Below are positions 23,814 through 33,175 of a stretch of 33,175 nt of DNA, one piece after another. This stretch comes from Entrophospora sp. SA101. Lineage: Eukaryota > Glomeromycota > Glomeromycetes > Entrophosporales > Entrophosporaceae. The translations under genes and the position numbers were made by a program. Positions within the stretch are counted from its first letter, which is position 1, and every line of letters begins with the position of its first letter. The stretch lies in assembly GCA_958430865.1 (NCBI GenBank), contig CAUDNR010004350.1:14672-47846 (forward strand), read 5' to 3'. Under the pieces are notes generated by a model that was not told the DNA's origin, did no database searches, and saw only the letters and a program-made list of their open reading frames with translations.

Positions 23814-26533
23814 TGGGACATCATCTGAGAAAATCAGTGAATTTTTTTTTTTGTCATTTTTGAGAAAATAATGCAGTTACATGTAATTTGAGTCGAGGAA
23901 TCTACTCAGCTTAGAAATATACCCATATTTGCTTAATGAAATTTTGTGATACTTCCATTTCTTTAAAAAAAGCCATTTCTGTAAAGACCCAAAAAATCGG
24001 AATGATCTTCAAATAAATATCTAAATTTGATTATCATTCACAATAAATTTTAAAATTTTTAATAAATTATCAATATGTGTACTAACAATAATCATTTATA
24101 TCTGAATAACATTTTTGATGAGACCCATCCAGAATTAATAGATTTACATGAAAATTTACAAGAATTCCAAAATGATTTTATGGAAACTTCATCTGAAGAT
24201 ATTGAAACAGAAAATATTATTGAGACCAATGTGATAGAAGATTTTGATGATGACTTTGATGATGAAATAAATAATGAAGTTTTTTCAGAAATAGAAATTA
24301 AAAATTTTGAAAAAATTTACAATAATGAACCAATTGAAGAGTCAGAATTAGTGAATTGGAAGCTGAGAAAGAAAAATTAAATAGAAAAAATGAAGAAGCA
24401 AAAAATTATATTATAAACATACTTAAAAAAAAATGTTGTAATAAAAAATGTTTGCTATTTTACGTTGTCAAAATTATATTAATTTAACTAAAGATCAACA
24501 GAATATGTTTCTTTTGGGAATTATTTCAACATCAACCAGAAATTCAATAACCTCAACTAGTGATTATATGACAGCAATATGCAATAATGCTTTTTTAAAA
24601 TTATATAATTTATCATATGATAGATTAACTGCTTTAAAGAATCACTATAAAAATAATGATATTGTACCAAAGGTACATTTGAATAAAGGAAGGAATGTTT
24701 CTCATAAGCTCTCTTTTGAAACAGTATTAAAAGTGCTTACTTTTTTAAAAAGTTATGCAAATTTGAATGGTTTACCATCACCAGGTAAAATTAAAATATG
24801 TGTTATTTAACATTGATCAATATCTTATTTCTTTTTTATTCTAGGTCGCCATTTTGAAAGAGCTACAAAAGCAATTATTTATTTACCTACAAGGGATAAC
24901 TACACAGAAATACATGAAAAATTTTTAAATGATATTGGAACTGGATCAGAACATCATATTAGTTATTCAAGCTTTGTAAGAATTTGGAAGAGTTATCTTC
25001 CTGAAATTCAATTCCTCTCACCATGAACTGATCTTTGTACCTTATGTAAAGAAATGAGATTAAATGCAAATTTTTGGTCTTTAGCTGAAAAAGAACAAAA
25101 AGTTAATAATTGGAATGCACATATTAAGCGGGCAAATAATGAAAGAGATAATTATAGGTATAGATTTAAATATTTCATTTTAGGTTTAATTAGTTTAATT
25201 TATAAATCATTTGTTTTATATACAAAAATTAGGAGCTGTATACAATTTGCAAAAAAAAGTTTGGAAAGTAATGAACCAACATTTATGGGAGAGGAAATTC
25301 CTCCATGTTCATCAGATGTTGATGTTCATATTTCATGGGATTATGCACAACAAATACAACTTCCAAGTTCATCTCAACAAGTGGTAAATTGGTTTATTTT
25401 TTTAATAAAATTGATTTAAAAAATTGATACTAATTTATTTAAAAAATTGATTAGGGAATTTCATATTTTAAATCATTGTACAAAGTGCAATTATTTGGTA
25501 TATGCAATGATGCTATACCAAGACAAGTAATATTTATTAAACTATCCTTTGATTTTTTAAATAGTTAACATATTAACTTTTTTTAAAATTTTAGATAAAT
25601 TATTTAATTCCCGAAAAATATTCAATGGGTAAAGGCCCTGATACTGTAGTTTCCATGGTGCATGATTACTTTCAAAAACATGGATTAGGTGAAAAAAATA
25701 TCACAATTCATGCTGACAACTGCTCTAGTCAAAATAAAAATAATACTATGATATGGTATTTAGCTTGGAGAGTGATGAATGGATTACATAAAAGAATAAC
25801 TTATTCTTTCATGGTGCCTGGACATACCAAATTTTCACCAGATGGTTTTTTTGGCTTAATTAAATTGAAATTGAGAAAATCAGAAATTGATGATATTGAT
25901 GATTTAGTTGAAATTGTCAATAATTCAACTACAGCTATGTACAATTTGGCACAACCTGTTTATGAAAATAGTGAAAGAAAAGTAGATTTTTACCAATGGA
26001 ATGCTTTTTTCTCAAAGTATTTTAAAATTCTCCCTGGGATTTCTAAATATTATCATTTTCTATTTGAAAGTGAACATCCAGGTTATATAAAATATAAAAG
26101 GTGTCATAGTGATGATTTTGGATCTTATAATTGTCTTTTAAAGGACCACAGTTTAGATATTAATTCAATTAATTTGGATGATGAATTGAAAATCAAAGAA
26201 GCAATAGGGTTAAGTGCTTCTAGACAATGGTATTTATATGACCAAATACGAGATCTAGTGCAAAATCCCAATAAAAGAAATAATATTTGTCCAAAACCTT
26301 CTGTACCTAGACATTAATTGTTAATTTTATCAATAATTTATTAATTATATGTATTATTATTGTTTTTTTATTTTTATTAAAATTTTTTGGGTCAAGATTG
26401 TCTGCATATTTTCTATTTTAAATTTTTCGGGTTGTCATTTCCTTTTATGGGAAATTAATAACAAAAACTTCAAACCCCTTTTTCTCAAAATGACAAAAAA
26501 AAAAATTCACTGATTTTCTCAGATGACGTCCCA
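23814..26533 (+). mobile_element. DNC/QNKNN-type DNA transposon A (2720 bp)
   Basis: Terminal inverted repeats of about 55 bp run 23814-23868 and 26480-26533. They begin TGGGACATCATCTGAG on the left and TGGGACGTCATCTGAG on the right, and differ by one substitution and one T in a run. TATA stands on both sides (23810-23813 and 26534-26537), fitting a TATA (or TA) target duplication. It carries one plus-strand gene with four introns coding for a putative transposase. The right-hand TATA is also the left target site of element B. The superfamily is not one I can name. Confidence 0.88.
24075..26317 (+). pseudogene. Putative transposase of element A, DNC/QNKNN family, disrupted
   Basis: An acidic N-terminus (24075-24380) is followed, after a frameshift near 24350, by a zinc-like KKCCNKKC. 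A second shift near 24460 leads into LTKDQQNMFLLGIIS and GLPSPG. Introns at 24785-24844, 25158-25232, 25384-25454 and 25527-25594 connect GRHFERATKA..., the CxxC pair TDLCTLC, WDYAQQIQLPSS, SYFKSLYKVQLFGIC and the core HADNCSSQNKNN ... VPGHTKFSPDGFFGLIK, ending ICPKPSVPRH. A TGA at 25024-25026 precedes TDLC where an Arg is likely. The core resembles, from memory, proteins labelled DUF7869, which I believe to be transposase-like; this was not checked. About 640 residues when whole. Confidence 0.75.
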
Positions 26534-26537
26534 TATA

Positions 26538-29251
26538 TGAGGGGCGCTCTAGGAAAAGAAGGGTCGGAGATTTTTGATCAAAAAAATTTTTTTTATATAA
26601 TATTAAACTATAATATGATGATTATAGTTGGTGAAAAAATTGGACCCAGTTTGTTTAGTACAAAAATAAATTTCCTGGGGTGACAACTTTCTTTCAAAAA
26701 AGTTTAAAAACAAAATAAGCAATGATTTACACACTGCATAATTTTTTTTTTCAAAAAAATTAATGATATTTTTATATTCGAAATAATATTTTAAGATAAT
26801 GAACTCCAATCTATCATATTTTTAATAATTATTTTTTTTATAAAATTACAATTATAAATAAAAAATTAACAAAAAAAAAGGCAAAAAAACAAAATAAATG
26901 ATTATTCAACCATATTTTTCCTAAACTATATTTTTGATAGCATAGAACTTAAAATATCATAATGACAAGTTTCAATTATAATAAAAACTAATTAGGATTA
27001 GGACAAAGAATATTTCTAAATTCTGGGTCTACATGCTGACGAATTTTGTTATACAAATATCTTTTTCTATCTTCTGACAATGGAGCAATTTCAAGTACAT
27101 CTAATTGACTATTTTTATCAAAATTATCATCCTTTAAAAGTTTGAAAGGAATTTCAGTGCCACCTGATTTTTTTGAAACATAAACTTTTCCAATATCATC
27201 TGATAAACTACTGAAACAAAAATGATGATATTTTGTTATATTTGGCAGACTTCAGAAATGTCCTTCAAATAATAAAGTAAAGTTATACCAACTCCAATTT
27301 GAGCCATTGCCATATCTAATAGGTTCATTACACTCTGCTGAATCTTTTATAGCTTTTGCAACATCATCAACAGTATTTATGCGCCTGTTTTTGTATTTAC
27401 TTTTAATATGTCCAAAATTTGCATCACAAATAAATTTTGTATGCCCAGGAATCATAAAATTGATGTAAATATTCTCATACCAACCTAGCATTATTATCCA
27501 TGACCAGAACCATAAAGACAGATTATTTTTGTTCTGTCCAGAACAATTGTCACATGTTACATAAAGGTCTTTTTTGTCAGCATGATCAACTTTTTTAAGA
27601 AAGTCATATACCATGTTTAAAGTGGTATTAGCTCCTTTGTGAGTTCCTTTTGGGAATTCATCTTCTCCAATGATATAATTTAATTGATAATTTTTATTTC
27701 CATCAGTTCTACACACACCAAAGAGATGTATGTTAAAAGGAGACTTAAAATAAATTGATCCAGTTTGTTGAGGAGAATAAGGAGCCACAACACTTTGTGC
27801 CCAATCATAACAAATGTGATTTATTGAAAAATCAGTTTTACCTTTTGTAATAATATTGTTATAATGTTCTCTTTCACACATTGCAATTTTTTTATGCTTT
27901 TCATATTCAAAATTAATGTTTGCAATTTCATCTTTATCTTTTGTTGACATCAATTTTGTGTCAAATCCATAACATGTATCACAGAGATCACTTGCATGAT
28001 TTAGGAATTTGATTTCTGGTGTTAGCTGTTGCCACAGTTTACAAAAAGTCTGTAGTGCTATAATTGGAATAGGTCTAGAGTTTAGATATGAATTTACCAA
28101 AAGTAAGTTTTTTTTATATTCTTCATACACATTTTTACGTGTTATTTCAGTTGCAAATAAATAATGGTTCCAGATCATCTCTAAGCTTCATTGGAGATGG
28201 AAGACCATATATTTTTGCATATTGCAAGACAAATTCCTTAAAGGTATTTGCTACTTCAGCATTAATTAATGAGCGTGATTTGATTTTAGGAATTCTTTTT
28301 GTATTGCCATGAATACGACTTTCCAGACCATTTGTTTTAAAATGTGCTTGCAATGTATCTAAGAGTTTTCTACTAATATTATTTAGTTTCAAAAACACTT
28401 TTTGACAAATAGGTATTGATGAATTATATTTATAATTATAATGTGATTTAGTTGAATTTTCATTTACTAACTCAAATGTCATTAATTGTGTTTTAATACA
28501 AAGATCCTTCATATCTTTTTCTAATCCTTTCAATTCCATGTATCTTTCAAAAAAATTTTTAAACCCAATTTTTTCAAAACAAATTTCATTTTCATTTCGA
28601 CATCTACAGTTTGATCTGTTTCCAAAAAATAATTTTAGTTCATGAACATTTTTCTTTACCAAAGTATTTGATTCATATTCCTCTAATCCTAATTCAGCTA
28701 AATTGTATTGTATCAAATTACTTTCTTCAAATGATTCATTTTCATTTTCAGATGCTTCAATAATTTCTTCCATTAAATCAGACATTTTAAATTATAAAAT
28801 ATTAATTTTTGCAAAATTATTTTATGAATAATTTGTATGTAAAATTACTTGTAAATTGTATTTGTGCATCGAAAATTATATACATGAATTATATATGCAT
28901 TTAAAATTGTTCACAATTTAAAGAAAATATACAGAACAATTTATTAACAAAGATTAACAAAGATTATTTTTTGTGTTTACAAATAATATTGTGCATTAAT
29001 ACATGAATACATAAATTAAAATTTATTTATTAAAAATTCCATTTTTTTCTCTTCTAACATTTATTAATCATCTTTGTATGTGTTCTTTACTTATTCATCT
29101 TTGTATAGTTGTCTTTGTCCATAATTAATACGTAACACAAAAATAATAATCCAGGGGTACTTTCGTGTAACAAAATTTAATCGGTTGTTTACTCAAAATA
29201 TTTTAAATTTTAAAAATAGCTCGGACCCCCTTTTTCCTAGAGCGCCCCTCA
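26538..29251 (-). mobile_element. DNC/QNKNN-type DNA transposon B (2714 bp)
   Basis: The ends TGAGGGGCGCTCTAGGAAAA match perfectly for 20 bases (26538-26557 and, inverted, 29232-29251). A weaker match continues to about 40 bases. TATA flanks it at 26534-26537 and 29252-29255. It is nearly the same length as element A, carries a related but clearly diverged gene in the opposite orientation, and has unrelated TIR sequence. The left TATA is shared with element A, so one element inserted into the target duplication of the other, or exactly beside it. The 5' part (28786-29231) is non-coding. Confidence 0.88.
26988..28785 (-). pseudogene. Putative transposase of element B, DNC/QNKNN family, intronless, disrupted
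   Basis: The gene reads from ATG 28785 to a TAG at 26988-26990, about 598 codons. Segments: acidic start (MSDLMEEIIEASENENESFE), a zinc-like NCRCRNENEIC, KIYGLPSP, then a one-base shift at about 28150-28178 into TRKNVYEEYKK, ASDLCDTC (CxxC), CYDWAQSVVAPYSPQQTG, TCDNCSGQNKNN, MIPGHTKFICDANFGHIKSK. A TGA at 27252-27254 interrupts FEGHF-SLPNITKYHHF; element A has Lys at the matching place, so Arg is likely here. The frame then continues to RNILCPNPN, which matches NNICPKPS of element A. No intron is needed, unlike in A. Confidence 0.78.
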
Positions 29252-29255
29252 TATA

Positions 29256-29533
29256 TAGATGAAAAATCTAAGATGCTACAAAGTAAAGTTTTTTATTTTC
29301 TGATTAAAAATCAAAAAAAAAAATGTATCAATATATTCTTTGATGTTATTCCATTTTATAAAATAACAGGATATAAATTTGAGGCACAAAGCATAGTGCT
29401 ATTTTCTTGTAAAAGATCATAAAGTAAAATCAGCACTTCTAGGTTTTTTTCGCCGAACATTTGATATGAAATCTCCCTCATTTTTTATTTTGTACGACAC
29501 ACTCATTTATTTGCGGATCATCAATTAATAAAG
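29256..29533. other. Spacer after transposon B
   Basis: This is the right flank of the double insertion. A minus-strand open stretch through 29495-29595 (KELSNHMGVVMEMD, then DPQINECVVQNKK) is protein-like in a different frame from the exon I chose for the next gene, so the 3' end of that gene is uncertain here. Nothing else is recognised. Confidence 0.4.
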
Positions 29534-30619
29534 TTATACAATCCATTTCCATGACGACTCCCATATGGTTGGATAACTCTTTGAGTCCTGTCATAGATGC
29601 TTTGAAATTAGAAAAGGTTAAATTACTATATATTGCAAAACTTTAAATGAATCATAAAATTTGTAGTTACATAAAGCCATTGGTTCTCCAATACAAAGTG
29701 GAATATGACGATTAGGAATATCTAAATAATTTGTCCCATCACGAATTAAGTACTCTCTTCTGGTCCATTTAATATAAAAATAATTACTCTAATTTTAGAT
29801 TATAAGTTATTGACTTTAATTACAAAATATTAAAATGTTAATAACCATTGATGCATTTAATAGATACCTTGTTTCCTTGAACAAGTTCAAGGTCTTGGAG
29901 ATAATCTATGTATTTTTGAAGGTTAGCCTGATCTGGATATTTCTTTTTGATATCATCTAATTCTATTTTGTTTGACAGAATATAATAATAGTTAATCATT
30001 AAATTAAAAAGTATGTGATTTTAAAAGTTTTATAGTTATCTGTACCAAAAGAAATATAATTGAAATCATGTCCAGGAATATAATTCCAAGAAAGGATCAT
30101 GTAACTCCAATTATCATCAGCATTCATGTTTTCACTAGGAGTAAATTTATACCTTCCATTGTCAAACAATTTAAGATTGGCAGAACAATCAGCTAAGAAA
30201 TAATTCTATTAATGATATGTCAAATTCAACAATTAAGTTTATTATTAGAAATATACATACTAATCGTATTAACAAGTGTAAAAGTGCAATTAATTGTTGT
30301 TGTTATATTTTTAAACTGAGTGACATTAAATGCTTTTAAAATGATAAGAAAATAAATAATTTTGCTAAAAAAAAATTCCAATAATATTTACTAGCATATA
30401 CAGTACATACAGTACCTGGAAATTTTTGTGAGACTAATTTATTGTTAGAATATTGAATTGAAGGCTAATCAAATTTGTTGAAACAACAATATATGCAATT
30501 AATCCAACTAAAAGGATTATTGAAACAACAATTTTAGTCCACCATAATGACATTGGTTCAGCCTTTCTCCATTTTGGTAGTGTCATTTGAAAATTTTTAT
30601 TAGTAAAAGAATAATTGTC
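29534..30619 (-). pseudogene. Single-pass membrane protein, multi-exon, probably frameshifted
   Basis: Exons on the minus strand: 30619-30416, 30332-30261, 30192-30046, 29962-29868, 29788-29642 and probably 29587-29534. Junctions from the second exon on are in phase. The first exon has MTLPKWRKAEPMSLWWTK followed by a membrane helix (IVVSIILLVGLIAYIVVS). The frame must shift by one base after it (about 30440-30500) to read SNNKLVSQKFPAFNVTQ. The rest looks extracytoplasmic: sequons (NVT, NIT, NCT) and Cys, NGRYKFTPSENMNADDNWSY, SWNYIPGHDFNYISF, KWTRREYLIRDGTNYLDIPN, IGEPMALCNYKFYDSF. I do not recognise the family. The shift may be a true lesion, a missed short exon, or a sequence error. The start could be ATG 30586 or in an earlier exon. 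Confidence 0.6.
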
Positions 30620-30621
30620 CT

Positions 30622-31292
30622 AAAAAATCTCCGTCATTATAGTAATGAAAATTTACAAAAGCAAATGTATGACAGTGACTTGTTATTTATTTCCATTATT
30701 ATTTGAATATCCAAGCTACATTGAATGGTGGTTGTTTGAATAACAAATAATTGAAATGTGCATTATCTCAAATAGAAATTCTATAAGAAAATTTTTTGGC
30801 CTTCAGCTAGGTTGAACGATTTTAAAAAAACTTTATGTGACACAAATTTTGAGTTTATTTTCACATATTAATATTAATTATTCCTATTACTAAAAAAAAT
30901 TTGACAAATTTTCTCTTTGTTGATCATTTATATTTTTGTAGAGTCACGTTGACCTATAATTATTCTAAAATTATGCAGAAACCTCTCTTAAAGCATATCA
31001 AATTACATGATTTTAGTTTATGAACAAAGTGACTGAGGATAATATTTAAAAAAATTTACAAAAAAAAAATGCACAAAATGCCTTTATAATAATAATTTTT
31101 AAAAAAACATCCAATATAAACCAAATTTTTTTCACATAAACTATAAAAGTTGTACTTTTCTAAAATATAAAAAAATCTTCTAATGAATAAAGATGGTGAT
31201 TTTATTAATATCATCATATTATTATAAAGAACATCATATTTTTTAATTTATTAAAACTACACGTACTTTCTTCTTCAACACAATGTATGGGG
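30622..31292. other. Spacer, no gene recognised
   Basis: AT-rich DNA with long A and T runs. If the membrane-protein gene has an earlier exon, it would be expected here, but I cannot identify it. Confidence 0.45.
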
Positions 31293-31433
31293 TAGTGATG
31301 TTAGCCGTTTAAAAATCCTTAGCCGGCTAAGCTGTTTACTACCTAAATTGGTAATTAACAAGAAAGTAACGCAGAAATCTATTACCAAATTTAGAAATTA
31401 TGCATGCAGATTATTAGCCGGCTAACATCACTA
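31293..31433. mobile_element. Hairpin MITE with hAT-like ends (141 bp)
   Basis: The ends are perfect 15-base inverted repeats, TAGTGATGTTAGCCG (31293-31307) and CGGCTAACATCACTA (31419-31433). The perfect palindrome TTAGCCGGCTAA occurs twice (31319-31330 and 31413-31424). An inner pair, CTAAATTGGTAAT facing ATTACCAAATTTAG, lets most of the element fold on itself. The TAG...GATG end suits hAT, but the 8 bases on each side do not match, so the duplication is lost or the class is different. Confidence 0.75.
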
Positions 31434-31656
31434 TCTTTAAACATTAATATAAAAACTCGAGAAATAAAATTGATTATATAATTGTTCTCTGTTTGATTTT
31501 TTGTAAGCTTGTTATGATTATTTTTAAATTGGTCTTTACTATAATAATTTCAAAAAGCTACATATCAGCAAAATTGGCCATGTGACATTTAAAGGAAATT
31601 CAAGAGTGAAAAGGCACTTACAAAATTTTTGAGAGCTTTATAATTTGATATTTCCA

Positions 31657-32206
31657 TCACTCATATTTAGATGTACGTAATTTATTCTTTTCAATCTTGA
31701 TAACGTTATCCAGCTGTTCCCATGTTATCTTTTTTTAAAACAATAGATATTAGAAATGAACTATAATTATTTGCAACCAAATAATCCTCTCACCACTTTT
31801 TTCATAAGTTCTTTTATATAAATCTTCACATCTTGTTTCTCATTGGGATCAATATTACTAGGTGTAAAAATGTCTTCCATAACATTAATCAAATCAGTCC
31901 ACCTATCTTTAAAAACAGATTGTGGAGCAGTTGCTGATGATTCAATTTTATCTATAATGTGATAAAATAACAAACTAAAATAATGCATGCGAAATGTTAA
32001 TTTAACCTAAACAATTTCCGAAGTAAGATAAATTTAAAGAACATATACTCCTGTTTATGTATTTCAGCAACATATTTTGTTGATTGACACCATCTATCAA
32101 TTAAAGATCGCATGTCTTCTCCATCAACATACAAATTGTATTTTCTGGTCTTAAATGGAATCTTGGTTTTAGCTTCTGATTCTTGTTCCTTCTCATCGAA
32201 TTTCAC
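31657..32206 (-). CDS. C-terminal exons of an unrecognised multi-exon gene
   Basis: Three minus-strand exons join in phase: 32206-32049, 31974-31794 and 31728-31657 (stop TGA 31657-31659). The introns are 32048-31975 (74 nt, GTATAT...TTTTAG) and 31793-31729 (65 nt, GTGAGA...AAAAAG). The product is hydrophilic and helical: KIPFKTRKYNLYVDGEDMRS, IDRWCQSTKYVAEIHKQ, then DLLFYHIIDKIESSATAPQS, KDRWTDLINVMEDIFTPSN, ending TSKYE. No membrane segment or catalytic motif is visible. An AG acceptor (GATTAG) directly before 32206 shows it is an internal exon, so the start lies upstream, perhaps in the coding-like region at 32371-32600. Family unknown. Confidence 0.65.
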
Positions 32207-32370
32207 CTAATCATGAAACAGGAGGTCATTAATTATTTGCCATCTGAAAGTTATTCGAAAGTTATTTATGATTTCACCTTTTTTATCTGTACTATGTTCT
32301 CCCCATTGACACTTTATCCGGTATAGGCGAAATTAAGTTAGATACTCAGTCAGAAAGAAAAGAAAGAAAA

Positions 32371-32600
32371 TCATGGAGTATCTTTAAATAGTAATAACTT
32401 ACCCACTAATATCAGCAAGTATTCCATCATAATTAATGTTTTCTTTATTAACAAGAATGATGATAATCCATCATTCTTCTCAATAACTAGAGTAATGACA
32501 AGTGGCAGGCGATAACCACCACCACCATCCTTAAAATACTTACCTAGAAATTTCACCAAGAGCAGTTTGCCTGCTTCTTTTATTTTTCTTGTCATCAAAT
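32371..32600 (-). pseudogene. Coding-like remnant, possible upstream exons of the preceding gene
   Basis: Protein-like fragments occur in three frames on the minus strand: SFDDKKNKRSRQTALGEIS before a good donor (GTAAGT), GKYFKDGGGGYRLPLVITLV in the next frame, and ILVNKENINYDGILADISG before another GTAAGT. No single splice pattern joins them without a stop, so the exons are either damaged or misread by me. They lie just upstream of the well-formed exons at 32206-31657 and in the same direction. Confidence 0.4.
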
Positions 32601-33175
32601 GACTTTTTTTTTTTAAAGAAGTTTGTTATTTGATCAATGCGTACACATTAATTATTTATCCTATTGACCATAATTGATTATTGTGAGCCCAGAGATCTGG
32701 GTAGACACAGTTTAATTTTTGCATGGCCTTGGTATTATTACTACCCAGGTGATGCAGTTGTTTTTTATGTCAATTATAACATCAAATATATTGAATAATC
32801 ACTGTGATGAATGCAGAGACAAAGGAATTCACACATGAGGAAAGTATCAAATATCAATAACATGTTTGTTTATTTTATTTTTTATTTTAACCAAGACATA
32901 TAATTAATTATATTGAAAAAATACAAGATAAAAAAATTGCCAGTTATTGCATGGAATCCAAGGCTGGAACAATCACACTATTACATGTTCCAAGATCAAT
33001 CAAACAATTATTTGAATTCATTGGTGCACTTTTGAAATCATATTAAAGGGGATAGGTTTGTATGCAATTTAAAATTTTTTATGTTAATTTAGAGTTCTAT
33101 CTTTCTTTGCTCTTGTAGGTTGCATTTTACAAATCAAATTATTTACCTTAATGTAATAATCATTAATTTTTAAGT
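32601..33175. other. Right edge, no gene recognised
   Basis: I see no gene in this stretch. CTGGGTAG (32697-32704) faces CTACCCAG (32741-32748) as an 8-base inverted repeat with a 36-base loop, next to CCCAGAGATCTGGG. The rest is AT-rich. Confidence 0.45.

Noticed and set aside
579..27254. TGA reassigned as a sense codon or read through
   Set aside because: CSF1 (about 3623 codons) and the WD40 gene contain no in-frame TGA. The TGA-bearing genes also carry frameshifts, a TAG or insertions, so they are simply broken.
30440..30560. A second U12-type intron suspected at AATAATCCTTTTAG in the membrane-protein exon
   Set aside because: The donor is only a partial match (needs ATATCCTTT or GTATCCTTT), no TTCCTTAAC branch site follows, and removal would destroy the membrane helix.
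1..33175. CRISPR array, phage, plasmid or bacterial operon signals
   Set aside because: Spliced eukaryotic genes throughout and no regularly spaced direct repeats.

Overview
The window looks like nuclear DNA of an early-diverging fungus, most likely a Mucoromycota/Glomeromycotina (Rhizophagus-like) genome. This is inference from five things: very high A+T, introns of about 55-120 nt, a heavy load of decayed DNA transposons, fungal-type CSF1 and LCB2 genes, and a minor-spliceosome (U12-type) AT-AC intron, a class lost from most Dikarya.

Layout. 1-365: repeat-rich end with a MITE-like palindromic repeat. 366-3164 (minus): dead serine palmitoyltransferase subunit gene (LCB2), split by a 1293-bp Tc1/mariner element at 709-2001 with a TA duplication. 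3511-3831 (plus): small orphan ORF behind a TATA box. 3847-4652 (minus): decayed unrecognised coding remnant, next to a 693-bp hAT element (4661-5353) with an exact 8-bp duplication and only the BED-finger end of a transposase. 5362-7434: no gene seen. 7435-9419 (plus): two-exon F-box/WD40 gene. 9420-10237: spacer with a MITE and a hairpin. 10238-23150 (plus): CSF1/BLTP1-type bridge-like lipid transfer protein, about 3623 codons in 24 exons. I resolved every junction, including an AT-AC intron at 11729-11810. The last 6750 nt are one exon.

23814-29251: two full-length DNA transposons (2720 and 2714 bp) of one unusual type sit end to end and share TATA target sites. Each has its own TIRs and a decayed gene for a protein with a DNC-S-x-QNKNN / GHTKF signature (similar, from memory, to DUF7869 proteins). 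Their genes converge. 29534-30619 (minus): multi-exon, single-pass membrane protein with a frameshift. 31293-31433: hairpin MITE with hAT-like ends. 31657-32600 (minus): C-terminal exons of an unrecognised multi-exon gene. 32601-33175: nothing recognised.

The two certain host genes that look intact (F-box/WD40 and CSF1) sit in the middle of the window, and the flanks are transposon-dominated. Several dead reading frames, host and transposon, are broken by TGA where Arg is expected, which suggests CpG deamination. The most novel element here is the paired DNC/QNKNN transposon system. The most precise single observation is the U12-type intron in CSF1. No RNA gene, CRISPR array or tRNA was found.
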